Assembly: GCA_013178275.1 (NCBI GenBank)
Contig: JABLWZ010000001.1
Coordinates: 248,001-312,000, forward strand
Length of the DNA stretch: 64,000 nucleotides
DNA from: Bacillota bacterium
GTDB lineage: Bacteria > Bacillota > Ch66 > Ch109
Reading direction: 5' to 3'
The notes below the pieces were generated by a model. It was not told the origin of the DNA, made no database searches, and worked only from the letters and a program-made list of their open reading frames with translations. Made by a program: the position numbers and the translations under genes. Of this stretch, positions 1-7,975 are shown piece after piece. Numbering within the stretch: the stretch's first letter is position 1; every line of letters starts with the position of its first letter.

Positions 1-540
1 GGAAAGGGCCTCCACCCGGGTGGCCTCGTTCTGGAACACCCCTCTTACCGCCGAGGTCAGGGTCTTGGAGCCGGGCTTCTTTATCCCCCGCATGGTCATG
101 CACATGTGCTCGGCCTCGATAACCACCATCACCCCCATGGGGTTGAGCGCCGCCATGATCGTGTCGGCGATCTGCGAGGTGAGCCGCTCCTGCATCTGCG
201 GCCTTTTCGCGTAGTCCTCGACCACCCGCGCCAGCTTGCTGAGGCCGGTGACCTTTCCCTTTCGGGGGATGTACGCGACATGGGCCTGTCCAAAGAAGGG
301 AAGCAGGTGGTGTTCGCACATCGAGTAGAAGGGAATGTCCTTGACCAGCACCATCTCGCTGTGAGGCTCGGTAAAGAAGGCCTCCAGCCGTTCCCTGGGG
401 TCCCTCTCGAGACCGTGGAATATCTCCTCGTACATCTCCGCGACCCGGTCCGGCGTTCCCCGCAGTCCTTCCCGTTCGGGGTTCTCGCCCATCGCCTCCA
501 GTATCTCTCTGACCGCTTTTTTTATTCTTTCTAAATCCAT
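1..540 (-). CDS. folE: GTP cyclohydrolase I (3' end outside window)
   Basis: Catalyses GTP to 7,8-dihydroneopterin triphosphate, the first step of folate (and often queuosine) synthesis, in the cytoplasm. The frame opens with ATG at 540 and stays open for 180 codons to the window edge, close to the usual length of about 185-190, so only a few C-terminal residues are missing. Family signatures are visible: an N-terminal [14 protein letters not shown] block, the zinc-binding [10 protein letters not shown] segment, and the later [11 protein letters not shown] block with the second zinc cysteine. No strong ribosome site precedes the ATG. The next gene on this strand (TPR protein) ends 285 bases upstream, so the two are probably separate units. 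Confidence 0.95.
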   Translation of the reverse strand, partial: MDLERIKKAVREILEAMGENPEREGLRGTPDRVAEMYEEIFHGLERDPRERLEAFFTEPHSEMVLVKDIPFYSMCEHHLLPFFGQAHVAYIPRKGKVTGLSKLARVVEDYAKRPQMQERLTSQIADTIMAALNPMGVMVVIEAEHMCMTMRGIKKPGSKTLTSAVRGVFQNEATRVEALS

Positions 541-728
541 ACTCGTCAGGTCGGTGCGCCGGTTGTCGATTTACTGCGATTCAGGAATCAAGTATTCTAT
601 AAATCCGCTGCCGGTTTGGTCCGCCGCTCCTTAACCCTTTTCACCCGCCTTTTCTTCAAGTAACGACCTATTATGCATTTTATCATTAAACTCTCGGATT
701 GAAAAAGCCCATTCCCGGAAAAATAGGT

Positions 729-754
729 AAAAATGACGCCGGGGCATGAGCCCC
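729..754 (-). terminator. Possible terminator of the TPR gene
   Basis: A perfect 14-base palindrome GGGGCATGAGCCCC lies at 741-754, and on the minus strand a short T-run follows after seven bases (A-run at 729-733). It sits about 70 bases downstream of the TPR gene stop. The gap between stem and T-run makes it a weak intrinsic terminator. Confidence 0.4.
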
Positions 755-774
755 AGCACCTCAGAGTAAGTGCA

Positions 775-800
775 ATAGAAAACTTGGCTGTCGCCAAGTA
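775..800. repeat. Solo copy of a short hairpin repeat (left-end motif)
   Basis: The sequence ACTTGGC-TGTC-GCCAAGT at 782-799 forms a 7-bp hairpin with a 4-base loop, preceded by an A-rich GAAAA stretch. The same hairpin with the same A-rich 5' context occurs at 5741-5758, in degenerate form at 25862-25879, and inverted at about 9334-9350. It is therefore a dispersed repeat unit and not just a local terminator, although it also lies just past the TPR gene stop. Confidence 0.6.
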
Positions 801-825
801 TCGGGCAGCGGATATATCGCTCCGG

Positions 826-1971
826 TCATGAGGTCAGAATGTCCCGGCCGGTCTCGTAGTGCGCCAGGCCGCAGGCCAGGTTGTAGCACCTTACCGCCAT
901 GTCCGCCCTCCCCCGCTTCACCATCAGGGACCCCAGGGTTCCCCAGGCCGCCCGGTTCTGGGGGTTCATGCGCAGCAGCCGGCTCAGTTTCTCCACGGCC
1001 TCGTCCTCGCGCCGCAGTTTTTCCAGGCATACCGCCTGGTTGTTCAGCACTATCGGGTGGTCAGGCCTGATGGCCAGGGCCTGTTCGTAGGTCTTCAGGG
1101 CCTCCGGCAGTTTTCCGCTGGCCTCGAGGGACATCGCCAGGTTGTTGAGCAGGGTCACATCCCGCGGGCAGATGCTTATCGCCTTCTGGAAGTATCCCCG
1201 GGCCTCCTCGTGGAAACCCGCCTGGGCGAGCACGCTGGCGAGGTTGGAGACCGTCTCCGGGTCATCCAGGTCCAGTACGTCCAGGTGCTCCCGGTATATC
1301 TCGGCAGCCGCGATGTGCTTTCCCGCCTTCGCCAGCGCCACCCCGTAGTTGTTGATAAAGGTAGGTTCTCTATGACCCAGGGCCCGGGCCTCCGCAAAGC
1401 AGTGGAGTGCGTCTTCGAACCTCCCCAGGCAGGTAAGCGCGCAGCCGATGTTGGCCAGCAGCATAGGGTCGCGGGGGCTGCTCCTCAGGCCTCTCTCGCC
1501 GCACCTGAGCGCATCGAGGTACCTCTTTTCGGCCAGGAAGCATATGCTGAGGTTGTTCAGGGTATCGGGGTGGTCGGGCTTTAAGCTCAGGGCCCGGTTG
1601 AAGCAGTTTTCCGCCTCCTTGTAGCGCCCCAGTTGGAGCAGGGCCTCACCCTTGTGGTTCCAGCCCTCCAGGGATTGCGGGTTCTGGTCGAGGTACTCCC
1701 GCCAGACGTCCATCGACGACTCCCAGTCTCTTGACTGGTGCAGCGCCTGGCCCAGCCAGTAAATCGCGTCGACCTTCCCCGGGGATTGTCTCAGGACCTC
1801 CTCGAAAACGGCGATGGCCGCTCCAGCCTCTCCCTTTTCCAGGAGCCGCCTGCCCTCTCTAAGGGCCGCCGCAGTCTCCCGGGATGCGTCCCTCTCACCC
1901 ACGGGGTCCCGGGGTCTCACCATCGATCTGAGCCGCGACTGAAGGGTTTGACGCCATTGGATCAGGTCCAT
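826..1971 (-). CDS. Tetratricopeptide repeat protein
   Basis: A 381-residue protein built almost wholly of TPR helices from about residue 35 to the end, for example the YWLGQALHQSRDWESSMDVW, NLSICFLAEKRYLDAL and NNLAMSLEASGKLPEALKTY units. At least nine repeats can be counted. No signal peptide or membrane helix is visible, so it should be cytoplasmic and act as a protein-binding scaffold; the partner is unknown. The ATG at 1971 is preceded by AGAGGTGATTCCCCG, a good ribosome site. It stands alone between folE and a transporter gene. The TPR assignment is firm; no specific function can be given. Confidence 0.9.
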   Translation of the reverse strand: MDLIQWRQTLQSRLRSMVRPRDPVGERDASRETAAALREGRRLLEKGEAGAAIAVFEEVLRQSPGKVDAIYWLGQALHQSRDWESSMDVWREYLDQNPQSLEGWNHKGEALLQLGRYKEAENCFNRALSLKPDHPDTLNNLSICFLAEKRYLDALRCGERGLRSSPRDPMLLANIGCALTCLGRFEDALHCFAEARALGHREPTFINNYGVALAKAGKHIAAAEIYREHLDVLDLDDPETVSNLASVLAQAGFHEEARGYFQKAISICPRDVTLLNNLAMSLEASGKLPEALKTYEQALAIRPDHPIVLNNQAVCLEKLRREDEAVEKLSRLLRMNPQNRAAWGTLGSLMVKRGRADMAVRCYNLACGLAHYETGRDILTS

Positions 1972-2138
1972 CGGGGAATCACCTCTCGGCTTTACTTGCC
2001 ATATTACTTCTTGGAGAGCCTGGTATTTCCTCCCATTTCAGCGGATAAATCGTACAACAAATACCTGCAGAAAAATAGTTAATAGCCGACGTTTCAACAG
2101 TCCCCGGGATACAACGTCGATTGGGGCAACGGCCCTTT

Positions 2139-2588
2139 TTACCGGAGCAGTATCTTGGCCGCCCCGCCCAGCATCGCGATGCCCACCAGGTCCAGCCAGC
2201 GGCAGGGGGACCGGTCGACGCCAAACATCCCGAAGTGGTCTATCATCACCGCGGTCAGGAGCTGAAGGACCACGATGGCGGTGGTGGCGCTGCCCACGCC
2301 CAGTTTGGGTATGCTGAAAACCACCCCGAAGAGGATCAATACGTTGAGGAGACCGCCGAGGTAGGCATACCAGGGGGCCTGGGGCATCATCCCGAGGCTC
2401 CCCTTCCCCAGGTGAAAGAGGTAGATCAGTATAAACGCGGTCAGGCTGCCTATCAGCTGCACGATCAGGGTCGATTCCAGCATCCCCACTACCTTTCCCA
2501 GCAGGGCGTTGATCGCTCCCTGGAACGCCATCGCCGAACCGGCGACCGCCGCCAGCAGAAGGTATATCCAGTTGGCAGACAAAGTCAT
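2139..2588 (-). CDS. YdcZ/DUF606-type DMT superfamily transporter
   Basis: A 149-residue membrane protein with about five hydrophobic helices. Its opening, with helix 1 followed by a small-residue stretch and GAINALLGK, and the later GGLLNVLILFGVVFSIPKLG segment match the half-size DMT transporters of the YdcZ (DUF606) family, which usually act as dimers. The substrate is unknown. ATG at 2588 follows AAAAAAGGAGC. The ZIP transporter gene ends 76 bases upstream on the same strand, so the two may be co-transcribed. Confidence 0.85.
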   Translation of the reverse strand: MTLSANWIYLLLAAVAGSAMAFQGAINALLGKVVGMLESTLIVQLIGSLTAFILIYLFHLGKGSLGMMPQAPWYAYLGGLLNVLILFGVVFSIPKLGVGSATTAIVVLQLLTAVMIDHFGMFGVDRSPCRWLDLVGIAMLGGAAKILLR

Positions 2589-2664
2589 GCTCCTTTTTTG
2601 CGTTTTTGGCTGCGTTTAGGTTGACCCACCTTACCGGCGTTTATACGGATTATGTCGGAACGGG

Positions 2665-3384
2665 TTAGAGCACCTGGTTGACCGCCACTATCAGGAGCGT
2701 CCCGGCCAGTGCCCCGGTCAGTCCCGGGCCGGTGCTGGTGCGGAAGGCGGCTGGGGCTAATGCAGAGGCGACCAAGTAGGTCATCGTCCCGGAGGCCAGC
2801 CCCAGCATCATCGATAGGCATCCCGGGACCTGATTGGCCAGCAGCAGCCCGGCCCCGGTCCCGGCCGGGGTTACCAGGGCCACGACCAGGTTGAGGAAAA
2901 GGATCTTGGCCATCGATACCCCCGCTGCCCTCAGGGGTGCGGTGATGGCTATCCCTTCCGGGATGTTGTGTATCCCGATCGCGAGCGCGATAATCGGTCC
3001 CAGGCGCTCTGTGGCGCTGTAGCCCAGGGCTATGGCCATCCCCTCCGGAAGGTCGTGCAGGGCTATCCCCAGGGCGGTCAGGATCCCGAGTTTCTTGAAA
3101 ACCGCCCGGCTGTCGACCGTGTTTTCGGTCTTGTCCAGCCGGGCGTCAGCCATTTTTATCAGCAGGCAGCCGATGATCATGCCGAGCAGGCAGCTCGTCC
3201 ACCCCCCGTGTTCCAGGGAGGTGGGGACCAGGTCGATGACCACCACCGCGAGCATAACGCCGCTCGCCAGGCCCAGGGCGAAGCCTATGGACCTCCGGCC
3301 CGGGGGGCCGAAGACGATAAACAGGAGCGACCCCAGGGTGGTGGCCAGCCCGGCCAGCAGCCCGTAGCTGAAGATTACCGTCAA
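2665..3384 (-). CDS. ZIP family metal transporter
   Basis: A 239-residue integral membrane protein with eight hydrophobic segments. Two ZIP metal-site motifs are visible: HDLPEGMAIALGYSATE in the helix IV region and HNIPEGIAI in the helix V region. These bind divalent cations such as zinc, iron or manganese during uptake. A loop rich in charged residues (about 82-105) separates helices III and IV, as is usual for the family. The start is TTG at 3384 with AGGAGGAAAAGGGAA upstream. The length is slightly short of ZupT, but all core helices are present. No metal-responsive operator or riboswitch was recognised in the 180 bases upstream. Confidence 0.9.
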   Translation of the reverse strand: MTVIFSYGLLAGLATTLGSLLFIVFGPPGRRSIGFALGLASGVMLAVVVIDLVPTSLEHGGWTSCLLGMIIGCLLIKMADARLDKTENTVDSRAVFKKLGILTALGIALHDLPEGMAIALGYSATERLGPIIALAIGIHNIPEGIAITAPLRAAGVSMAKILFLNLVVALVTPAGTGAGLLLANQVPGCLSMMLGLASGTMTYLVASALAPAAFRTSTGPGLTGALAGTLLIVAVNQVL

Positions 3385-3565
3385 TTCCCTTTTCCTCCTA
3401 CCTCATCCTCTAGTGAAAAGGTATTTGCCAGTGGAGCATTCTATTCCCAGATTTCTTGAATAACACCAACCGGTCAGCATATGGATAGGTATTAAGAAAA
3501 CCAAACTGGAGGATTGACGATTTAAATTTTGCTGGTTTTAAAAAATATCACTGGGAGGGGTTTTT

Positions 3566-3931
3566 ATGGCCAAGTTTTTCTCTGTCACCAGAGGGGTTCT
3601 GGCCGGTATCCTGTTCGCGGTTCTCCTGGGGGTGATCGTGGGTCTCCTGATCCACCTGACCACCATGCCGGAGCTGAGTTCCAACTGGGGGTACGCCTCC
3701 CTGGCCCTGGTCATCTTTATGGGGGCCGGTTTCGCCGCTTACCGCGAAGGTAAGAACGGCCTGCTGATGGGACTCGAGGTAGCGGTTGTGTTTATCGCGC
3801 TGCTGCTGATCGTCAATCTCATCTTTTACCCGGGGCAGCTGATGTGGAAGGATACTATTATCAAGACAGCCGTCTCCCTGGCGGCCGGAATCGCCGGCGG
3901 GGCAATCGGGGTGGCTGTCAAGTCCAGGTAA
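3566..3931 (+). CDS. Small four-helix membrane protein, TIGR04086-like
   Basis: A 121-residue protein with four predicted membrane helices (about 8-29, 40-58, 66-87, 99-117) and short loops. Size, spacing and the early glycine-rich helix resemble the TIGR04086/DUF3792 family common in Clostridia, whose role is unknown. ATG at 3566 follows GGGAGGGG. It lies 91 bases ahead of the potassium channel gene on the same strand, so the two may share a transcript. The family call is by recollection of pattern, not by search. Confidence 0.6.
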   Translation: MAKFFSVTRGVLAGILFAVLLGVIVGLLIHLTTMPELSSNWGYASLALVIFMGAGFAAYREGKNGLLMGLEVAVVFIALLLIVNLIFYPGQLMWKDTIIKTAVSLAAGIAGGAIGVAVKSR

Positions 3932-4022
3932 TTTGATATTATCAACCCGGCCCCGCGTTGCATGTGGTGATACCCAATGCTAAAATTAGCCTTGGGTATT
4001 GTTTTTACAGGGTGGGCTAATT

Positions 4023-5057
4023 TTGACGGTTGGACCTTTCAAAAAAATCCTGCTGTCCCTTCTGGTTCTGCTGGTAGTCGTGCTCATCGGGGTAGTCGGC
4101 TTCATGAACATCATGGGGCTCGACTTCATCAAGGCCCTGTACGCGACGGTGGTGACCATGACCACCACCGGTTTCGGCGACGTGGTCCCAAATAACGATT
4201 TCGGCCGATTGTTCGTGGTCTTTCTGCTGGTAGGGGGAGTCGGCGTGGTCGCCTACGCCTCGACCAGCCTAATCAGTATCGTGGTCGAGGGAGAGTTGAG
4301 ACATTTCTTGGGGAGGCGGGGTATGGAAAAAGAGATTCAGAAGCTGCAGCACCACATTATCGTTTGTGGAGCCGGACGGGTGGGGGAAAACGTTATACAT
4401 CGGCTGCGGGTCGACAAGGTCCCGCTCGTGGCCATCGAACAGGACGAGGATATCTGCCGCCGCCTGCGGGGCAAGAATATTCTTATCCTGTGCGAAAACG
4501 CCACCAAGGATGATGTCCTCATGCAGGCGGGGATCGAAAGGGCCTCGGGCCTGGTCAGCGCCCTCTCCAGCGATTCGGATAACGTCTACGTGACCCTGAC
4601 CGCCAAGAGCATCAACCCCGCTATCAAGGTAGTCTCGCGGATGGAGCGGCCAGAGTCGGAGAACAAGCTGATCCGGGCCGGCGCCGACAAGGTCATCAGC
4701 CCCGCGGTGCTGGGTGGGTTCAGGATGGCCAACGCGATTCTGAAACCCGCCACTGTGGAGTTCGTGGAAACCGTCCTTCACCGCACCAACATGGAGATAC
4801 TTCTGGAAGAGGTTACGGTTCATCCCAGCTCCCCGCTGGTGGACAAGGTAATCCGCACCTCCGTGGTCCGCGGCGTGGCCGGGGTGACTATCGTGGGAAT
4901 CATCCGGGGTAACGAGCTGATCGTCAGTCCCGGCGGTGATGAGGTGATCCGGGCCAACGACATCCTGATCGTGATCGGCAGGCCGGATAAGTTCCCGCTC
5001 CTGGAAGAACTGACCTCTCCACCGGGTTCTGCCATCCTGGAATCCAGAGCAAACTAA
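4023..5057 (+). CDS. Two-helix potassium channel with RCK (TrkA-N/TrkA-C) domains
   Basis: About 344 residues. Helix 1 (about 8-30) and helix 2 (about 70-92) flank a pore loop with the filter sequence TMTTTGFGDVVP, where TGFGD replaces the textbook TVGYGD. A Rossmann RCK domain follows, with HHIIVCGAGRVGENV as the nucleotide-binding loop, and then a TrkA-C domain from about residue 255. The family gates potassium flux in response to nucleotide or calcium binding at the RCK ring. The preferred start is TTG at 4023, because GGTGGG lies six bases upstream; an in-frame TTG at 3999 would add eight residues. A 20-base perfect palindrome follows the stop at 5070-5089. Confidence 0.9.
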   Translation: MTVGPFKKILLSLLVLLVVVLIGVVGFMNIMGLDFIKALYATVVTMTTTGFGDVVPNNDFGRLFVVFLLVGGVGVVAYASTSLISIVVEGELRHFLGRRGMEKEIQKLQHHIIVCGAGRVGENVIHRLRVDKVPLVAIEQDEDICRRLRGKNILILCENATKDDVLMQAGIERASGLVSALSSDSDNVYVTLTAKSINPAIKVVSRMERPESENKLIRAGADKVISPAVLGGFRMANAILKPATVEFVETVLHRTNMEILLEEVTVHPSSPLVDKVIRTSVVRGVAGVTIVGIIRGNELIVSPGGDEVIRANDILIVIGRPDKFPLLEELTSPPGSAILESRAN

Positions 5058-5069
5058 GATATGAAATAA

Positions 5070-5089
5070 AGCCGAGGCGCGCCTCGGCT
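5070..5089 (-). terminator. Palindromic terminator in a convergent gap
   Basis: A perfect 20-base palindrome (AGCCGAGGCG and its complement) sits between the plus-strand channel gene and the minus-strand SpoVM-like ORF. Read on the minus strand it is followed by TTTATTTC, so it best fits as terminator of the minus-strand unit. On the plus strand no T-run follows. Confidence 0.65.
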
Positions 5090-5112
5090 ATCCCAGACCC
5101 TGTGCTTTATTG

Positions 5113-5178
5113 TCAGCGGATAATCTTGAGCAGCAGCCTTCTAAAAAACCCGGGCAGAGGGATATAGACGATCTTCAC
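5113..5178 (-). CDS. Candidate SpoVM-like sporulation microprotein (21 aa)
   Basis: A 21-codon ORF reading MKIVYIPLPGFFRRLLLKII plus a final Arg, starting at GTG 5178 with AAAAGGGGTGAGGTT just upstream. It lines up without gaps with the start of Bacillus SpoVM (MKFYTIKLPKFLGGIVRAM): same Met-Lys opening, the I-x-L-P core with the helix-interrupting proline at position 9, then a short amphipathic cationic helix. SpoVM embeds in the curved forespore membrane and recruits SpoIVA. The ORF lies 45 bases after a membrane protein gene on the same strand and ends 23 bases before a terminator-like palindrome. Too short for routine gene callers; the length match and ribosome site support it, but chance cannot be excluded. 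Confidence 0.5.
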   Translation of the reverse strand: MKIVYIPLPGFFRRLLLKIIR

Positions 5179-5222
5179 AACCTCACCCCTTTTCCTGGCA
5201 ACTTTTTAATACGTTTAATCCA

Positions 5223-5624
5223 TTATATTAGCCGCAGTGAGAAAAGGTGTCTATTAATCGTTACCATCGCCAAAGTAGTTACTGTGAGCAGCAGGTCGTC
5301 GGGGTAGATGAATGACGTGAAGATGGGAAGCGACAGGAGCGCCGCCGGAAGCGCGGTGCGGTTTCCCAGCCCCAGGATGCGCACCGCCACCCATACCGCC
5401 AGCGCCACCTTCAGCCCCTCGAGGGCGGTGACCGCCAGCACCCCCACCCCCAGAAACACCATATCCAGACTCTTCTTTTTTCTGCCCCTTAAAAGCCAGT
5501 AGATGACAGCGGCGGTCAGGAAGACCCCTAAGGCGGTCTCCCGGCTGTATTCCTCTATCAGGTACTTCGAAAAGACGGCCCCCCCGGTCATCTCTCCCAG
5601 GAATAAAAAGAATCGGGCGATCAT
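5223..5624 (-). CDS. Hypothetical membrane protein (133 aa)
   Basis: A 133-residue protein with about four hydrophobic segments (roughly 1-18, 32-45, 55-84, 93-124) and a basic RGRKKK turn at about 46-51. The family is not recognised. ATG at 5624 is preceded by GGGGTAAGAGC. It is followed by the SpoVM-like microprotein, so the two may form a small operon ending at the palindrome at 5070-5089. A sporulation link would rest only on that neighbour. Confidence 0.65.
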   Translation of the reverse strand: MIARFFLFLGEMTGGAVFSKYLIEEYSRETALGVFLTAAVIYWLLRGRKKKSLDMVFLGVGVLAVTALEGLKVALAVWVAVRILGLGNRTALPAALLSLPIFTSFIYPDDLLLTVTTLAMVTINRHLFSLRLI

Positions 5625-5991
5625 GCTCTTACCCCGCAGGACTTTTTTATATATTTATTCCAGGATTTGGCATTCAAGAACCTTCGGCCGCCGGACGATC
5701 AGCGGCAGGTGGGAGCCTTAACTAAAGTAAATTAAGAAAAACTTGGCTATCGCCAAGTCAGAGTGTAGATAAAAGAAAAGCCCAGCGGTGTGTTAAATAC
5801 CACCACTTTTACCATACCCCGCTGGAAACTTCGTTGCACCAGCATTCAATCGGCCCAAATAGTGGGTGAGCCCTGCGGGGGCATGAGCCCGTTATGGTGC
5901 TCTGCGTATTACTGCCCTAGGGTCGACCATAGGGAGACCCTTTCTCCAGGATGGAACATAGTGGTCTTCCCCCGATAAAATAGACATCAAG

Positions 5992-6855
5992 TTAAGCCAC
6001 TTTTCTCTGCTTTTCATAGTTTTCCGGATTAGTGTAACCAATAGCTGAATGTAAGCGAACTCGATTATAGAAAACTTCTATGTACTCGAATATATCCTTT
6101 CTGGCCTGGTTACGAGTTTCATATCGCCGATGATAAATTAATTCAGTCTTTAATGTATGAAAGAAACTCTCCACTACTGAATTATCTAAACAATTTCCCT
6201 TACGGCTCATAGAACATACCATTTTATAGTGCTTTATCCAGCCTTGGTAATCATGGCTTGCATATTGCTTTCCTTGATCCGAATGTAATATCAGTCCTTT
6301 TGGGGGACGACGCTGCCGCGCTGCCATCTTTAATGCCTCTATGACTAATTCTCGGTTGATATGGTTACTCATTGCCCACCCTACAACCTTGCGGGAGTAT
6401 AAGTCCATAATTACCGCTAGGTATAACCAGCCTTCTTTAGTCCTGATGTAGGTTATATCTGATACCCAGGAGAGATTAGGCCCACTAGGTTTAAAGTTGC
6501 GGTTTAAAAGGTTTTCTGCCACTGGAAATTTGTGGTTTGAATCCGTGGTTACTTTGAATTTTCGTTTTTGGATAGCCCTAATCTTACTCTCTTTCATTAG
6601 GCGTTCTACTCGTTTTTTTCCGCAGTATATGCCTTGGACACCCAGCTGGCGATGTATACGTGGACTGCCGTAAGTTCCTCTACTTGACTGGTAGATGTTT
6701 TTAATCTCGGTTTTTATATTTTTATCTTGCTTTCGGCGGTGACTGATACTTCGGGGCAGCCATTTATAATAACCAGATCGGGAGATCTTAAATATCCGGC
6801 ACATCGTCTCAACACGGAATACTACCGTGTTCTCCCGTATAAACCGATAGATCAT
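5992..6855 (-). CDS. IS3-family transposase OrfB (DDE integrase domain)
   Basis: A 287-residue rve-type integrase. The catalytic acids are visible in order: Asp in [11 protein letters not shown], Asp in [11 protein letters not shown], and Glu in [15 protein letters not shown], followed by the usual C-terminal [16 protein letters not shown] motif. An HTH_21-type segment ([13 protein letters not shown]) lies at the start. Its ATG overlaps the orfA stop in an ATGA arrangement. The active transposase is probably the OrfAB fusion made by -1 frameshifting at the A7G run (6885-6891), which gives a continuous [19 protein letters not shown] join. Confidence 0.93.
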   Translation of the reverse strand: MIYRFIRENTVVFRVETMCRIFKISRSGYYKWLPRSISHRRKQDKNIKTEIKNIYQSSRGTYGSPRIHRQLGVQGIYCGKKRVERLMKESKIRAIQKRKFKVTTDSNHKFPVAENLLNRNFKPSGPNLSWVSDITYIRTKEGWLYLAVIMDLYSRKVVGWAMSNHINRELVIEALKMAARQRRPPKGLILHSDQGKQYASHDYQGWIKHYKMVCSMSRKGNCLDNSVVESFFHTLKTELIYHRRYETRNQARKDIFEYIEVFYNRVRLHSAIGYTNPENYEKQRKVA

Positions 6856-7157
6856 TTCGGTGTTCTTGAGAAGATGGCCATGGCTTTTTTTAATATGTCA
6901 CGTTCTTCTTTCACAACAGCTAATTCCCGTTTTAGCTTTCTTATTTCTTCTTCCTCTGGTGTTCCTCTGGTTAGCCTACCTTGACCAGGGAAGGCACGAT
7001 CACCCATTCTTTCTTGTGCCATACGCCAACGGGAGAGCATTTGTCGAGTGATTCCAAGATCGTTGGCTACCTCAGTGATGGTCTTTCCGCTTGAATAGGT
7101 CAAATCTACTGCTTCTCGTTTGAATTCTTCACTAAACGATCTTCGTATTTCCCCCAT
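6852..7157 (-). CDS. IS3-family OrfA (helix-turn-helix)
   Basis: About 101 residues from ATG 7157, chosen because AGGAGGTG lies upstream; a longer in-frame start at 7208 lacks one. It has the Tnp_1 helix-turn-helix ([20 protein letters not shown], then [18 protein letters not shown]) and a C-terminal leucine-zipper-like stretch ([20 protein letters not shown]). It binds the terminal repeats and regulates or joins the transposase. The slippery heptamer lies near its 3' end in the codons for LKKA. Confidence 0.9.
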   Translation of the reverse strand: MGEIRRSFSEEFKREAVDLTYSSGKTITEVANDLGITRQMLSRWRMAQERMGDRAFPGQGRLTRGTPEEEEIRKLKRELAVVKEERDILKKAMAIFSRTPK

Positions 7158-7930
7158 GAACACAGCACCTCCTATTCTTACTTTATATCTTATCTCTGTG
7201 TCCATCAAATCGGGGGAGGGTCATAGGGAGTGTTCGGAACCTAAGAGAAAGTTTGTATGAGAAATTGCATCTAGACAACCTGCGAAGCAGGGGAATGCTG
7301 ACTGGTAGATGAGGGGCGAGCGACAGGAGGTCGCGAGAAGGCCGAGTGCATGGATGCATATTCGGCCTTATTACCCCATCTACCCGAAGCATAAGCAGTT
7401 GGCAGTACAGCAGGGTCGAAGACCCTTTCTCCAGCTTGAAGTATAAACAACATCTGGCGATATAGAAAAGTATGAGCAAGGTATAATGACCGGGTAATCC
7501 GCGTAAGCGGTGGGAGTATGGAGCGACAGGACACCGCAGGGTGAGGCCCAGCCCTAACCAAGATTGAATGCGGCCTTGATTTATCGCATGATCTTAATGC
7601 TCAGCAACTATTCGGAAGAGGCCGTTTTAGCTTGTCGCCAAGCTGGACTTGGCTGTCGTAAAGTTCGGCACTTAATCGCTTATTTTGTGCTTAGAAAAAT
7701 CCAGCCAGGCCTTATTAAAGTTAAGTGCCGAACGAAGGCGATGGCCTTAGTTGCGAATAAAGCTAGGCTACCGCCAAGGGTGGGGGCCGTAGCTGCACTT
7801 GCTTCGAAGTGTACTTGCTCGTATCGGAAAATTCCCGTATATACTTTCTAGCCTTAAAATTTTACGTGCTATTACACCTATTTTCCCTCATCGGTGATGA
7901 CGCGACAGCGGCATGGTTGTCTGATAAGTT

Positions 7931-7959
7931 AAAAAGACCTGGGGTGCTCACCCCAGGTC
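7931..7959 (-). terminator. Intrinsic terminator after pssA
   Basis: GACCTGGGGTG and its complement form a near-perfect hairpin at 7936-7959, followed on the minus strand by TTTTT. It lies 17 bases beyond the pssA stop and should end the psd-pssA transcript. Confidence 0.9.
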
Positions 7960-7975
7960 CGGTTCACAGAGTCTG

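Larger units (their letters stand above)
5962..7223 (-). mobile_element. Complete IS3-family insertion sequence (1,262 bp)
   Basis: Both ends can be placed. The inward-reading termini are TGGTCTTCCCCCGAT at 5962 and TGACCCTCCCCCGAT, the complement of the right end at 7223, with homology continuing to a shared GACA about 25 bases in. Each starts with the TG typical of the family. The three bases TAG flank both sides (5959-5961 and 7224-7226), a 3-bp target duplication as expected for IS3. It carries orfA and orfB with an A7G slippery site. No internal stop or deletion is seen, so it looks intact and fairly recent. Confidence 0.93.
5733..7850. repeat. Large dispersed repeat, copy 1 (split by an IS3-family element)
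   Basis: This stretch shares several blocks with copy 2 (25855-28199). The left-end hairpin is at 5741-5758. The segment from CAGCATTCAATCGGCCC (from about 5831) through AAATAGTGGGTGAGCC to TTACTGCCCT corresponds to 26245-26263 plus 27867-27929. Bases 7286-7421 and 7513-7601 correspond to 27932-28053 and 28054-28144. A degenerate right-end hairpin lies at about 7824-7850. Nothing between the blocks looks protein-coding. An inverted repeat GTTCGGCACTTAA / TTAAGTGCCGAAC (about 7663-7733) is present only in this copy. The IS3-family element at 5962-7223 was inserted later. Confidence 0.7.

Noticed and set aside
3385-3560. A manganese or other metal riboswitch ahead of the ZIP transporter.
   Set aside because: No yybP-ykoY or NiCo-like core was seen in this interval.
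5840-5910. GAGCC...GGCTC pairing considered as group II intron domain V.
   Set aside because: The catalytic AGC triad, bulge and tetraloop of domain V are not present, and no intron-encoded reverse transcriptase lies nearby.
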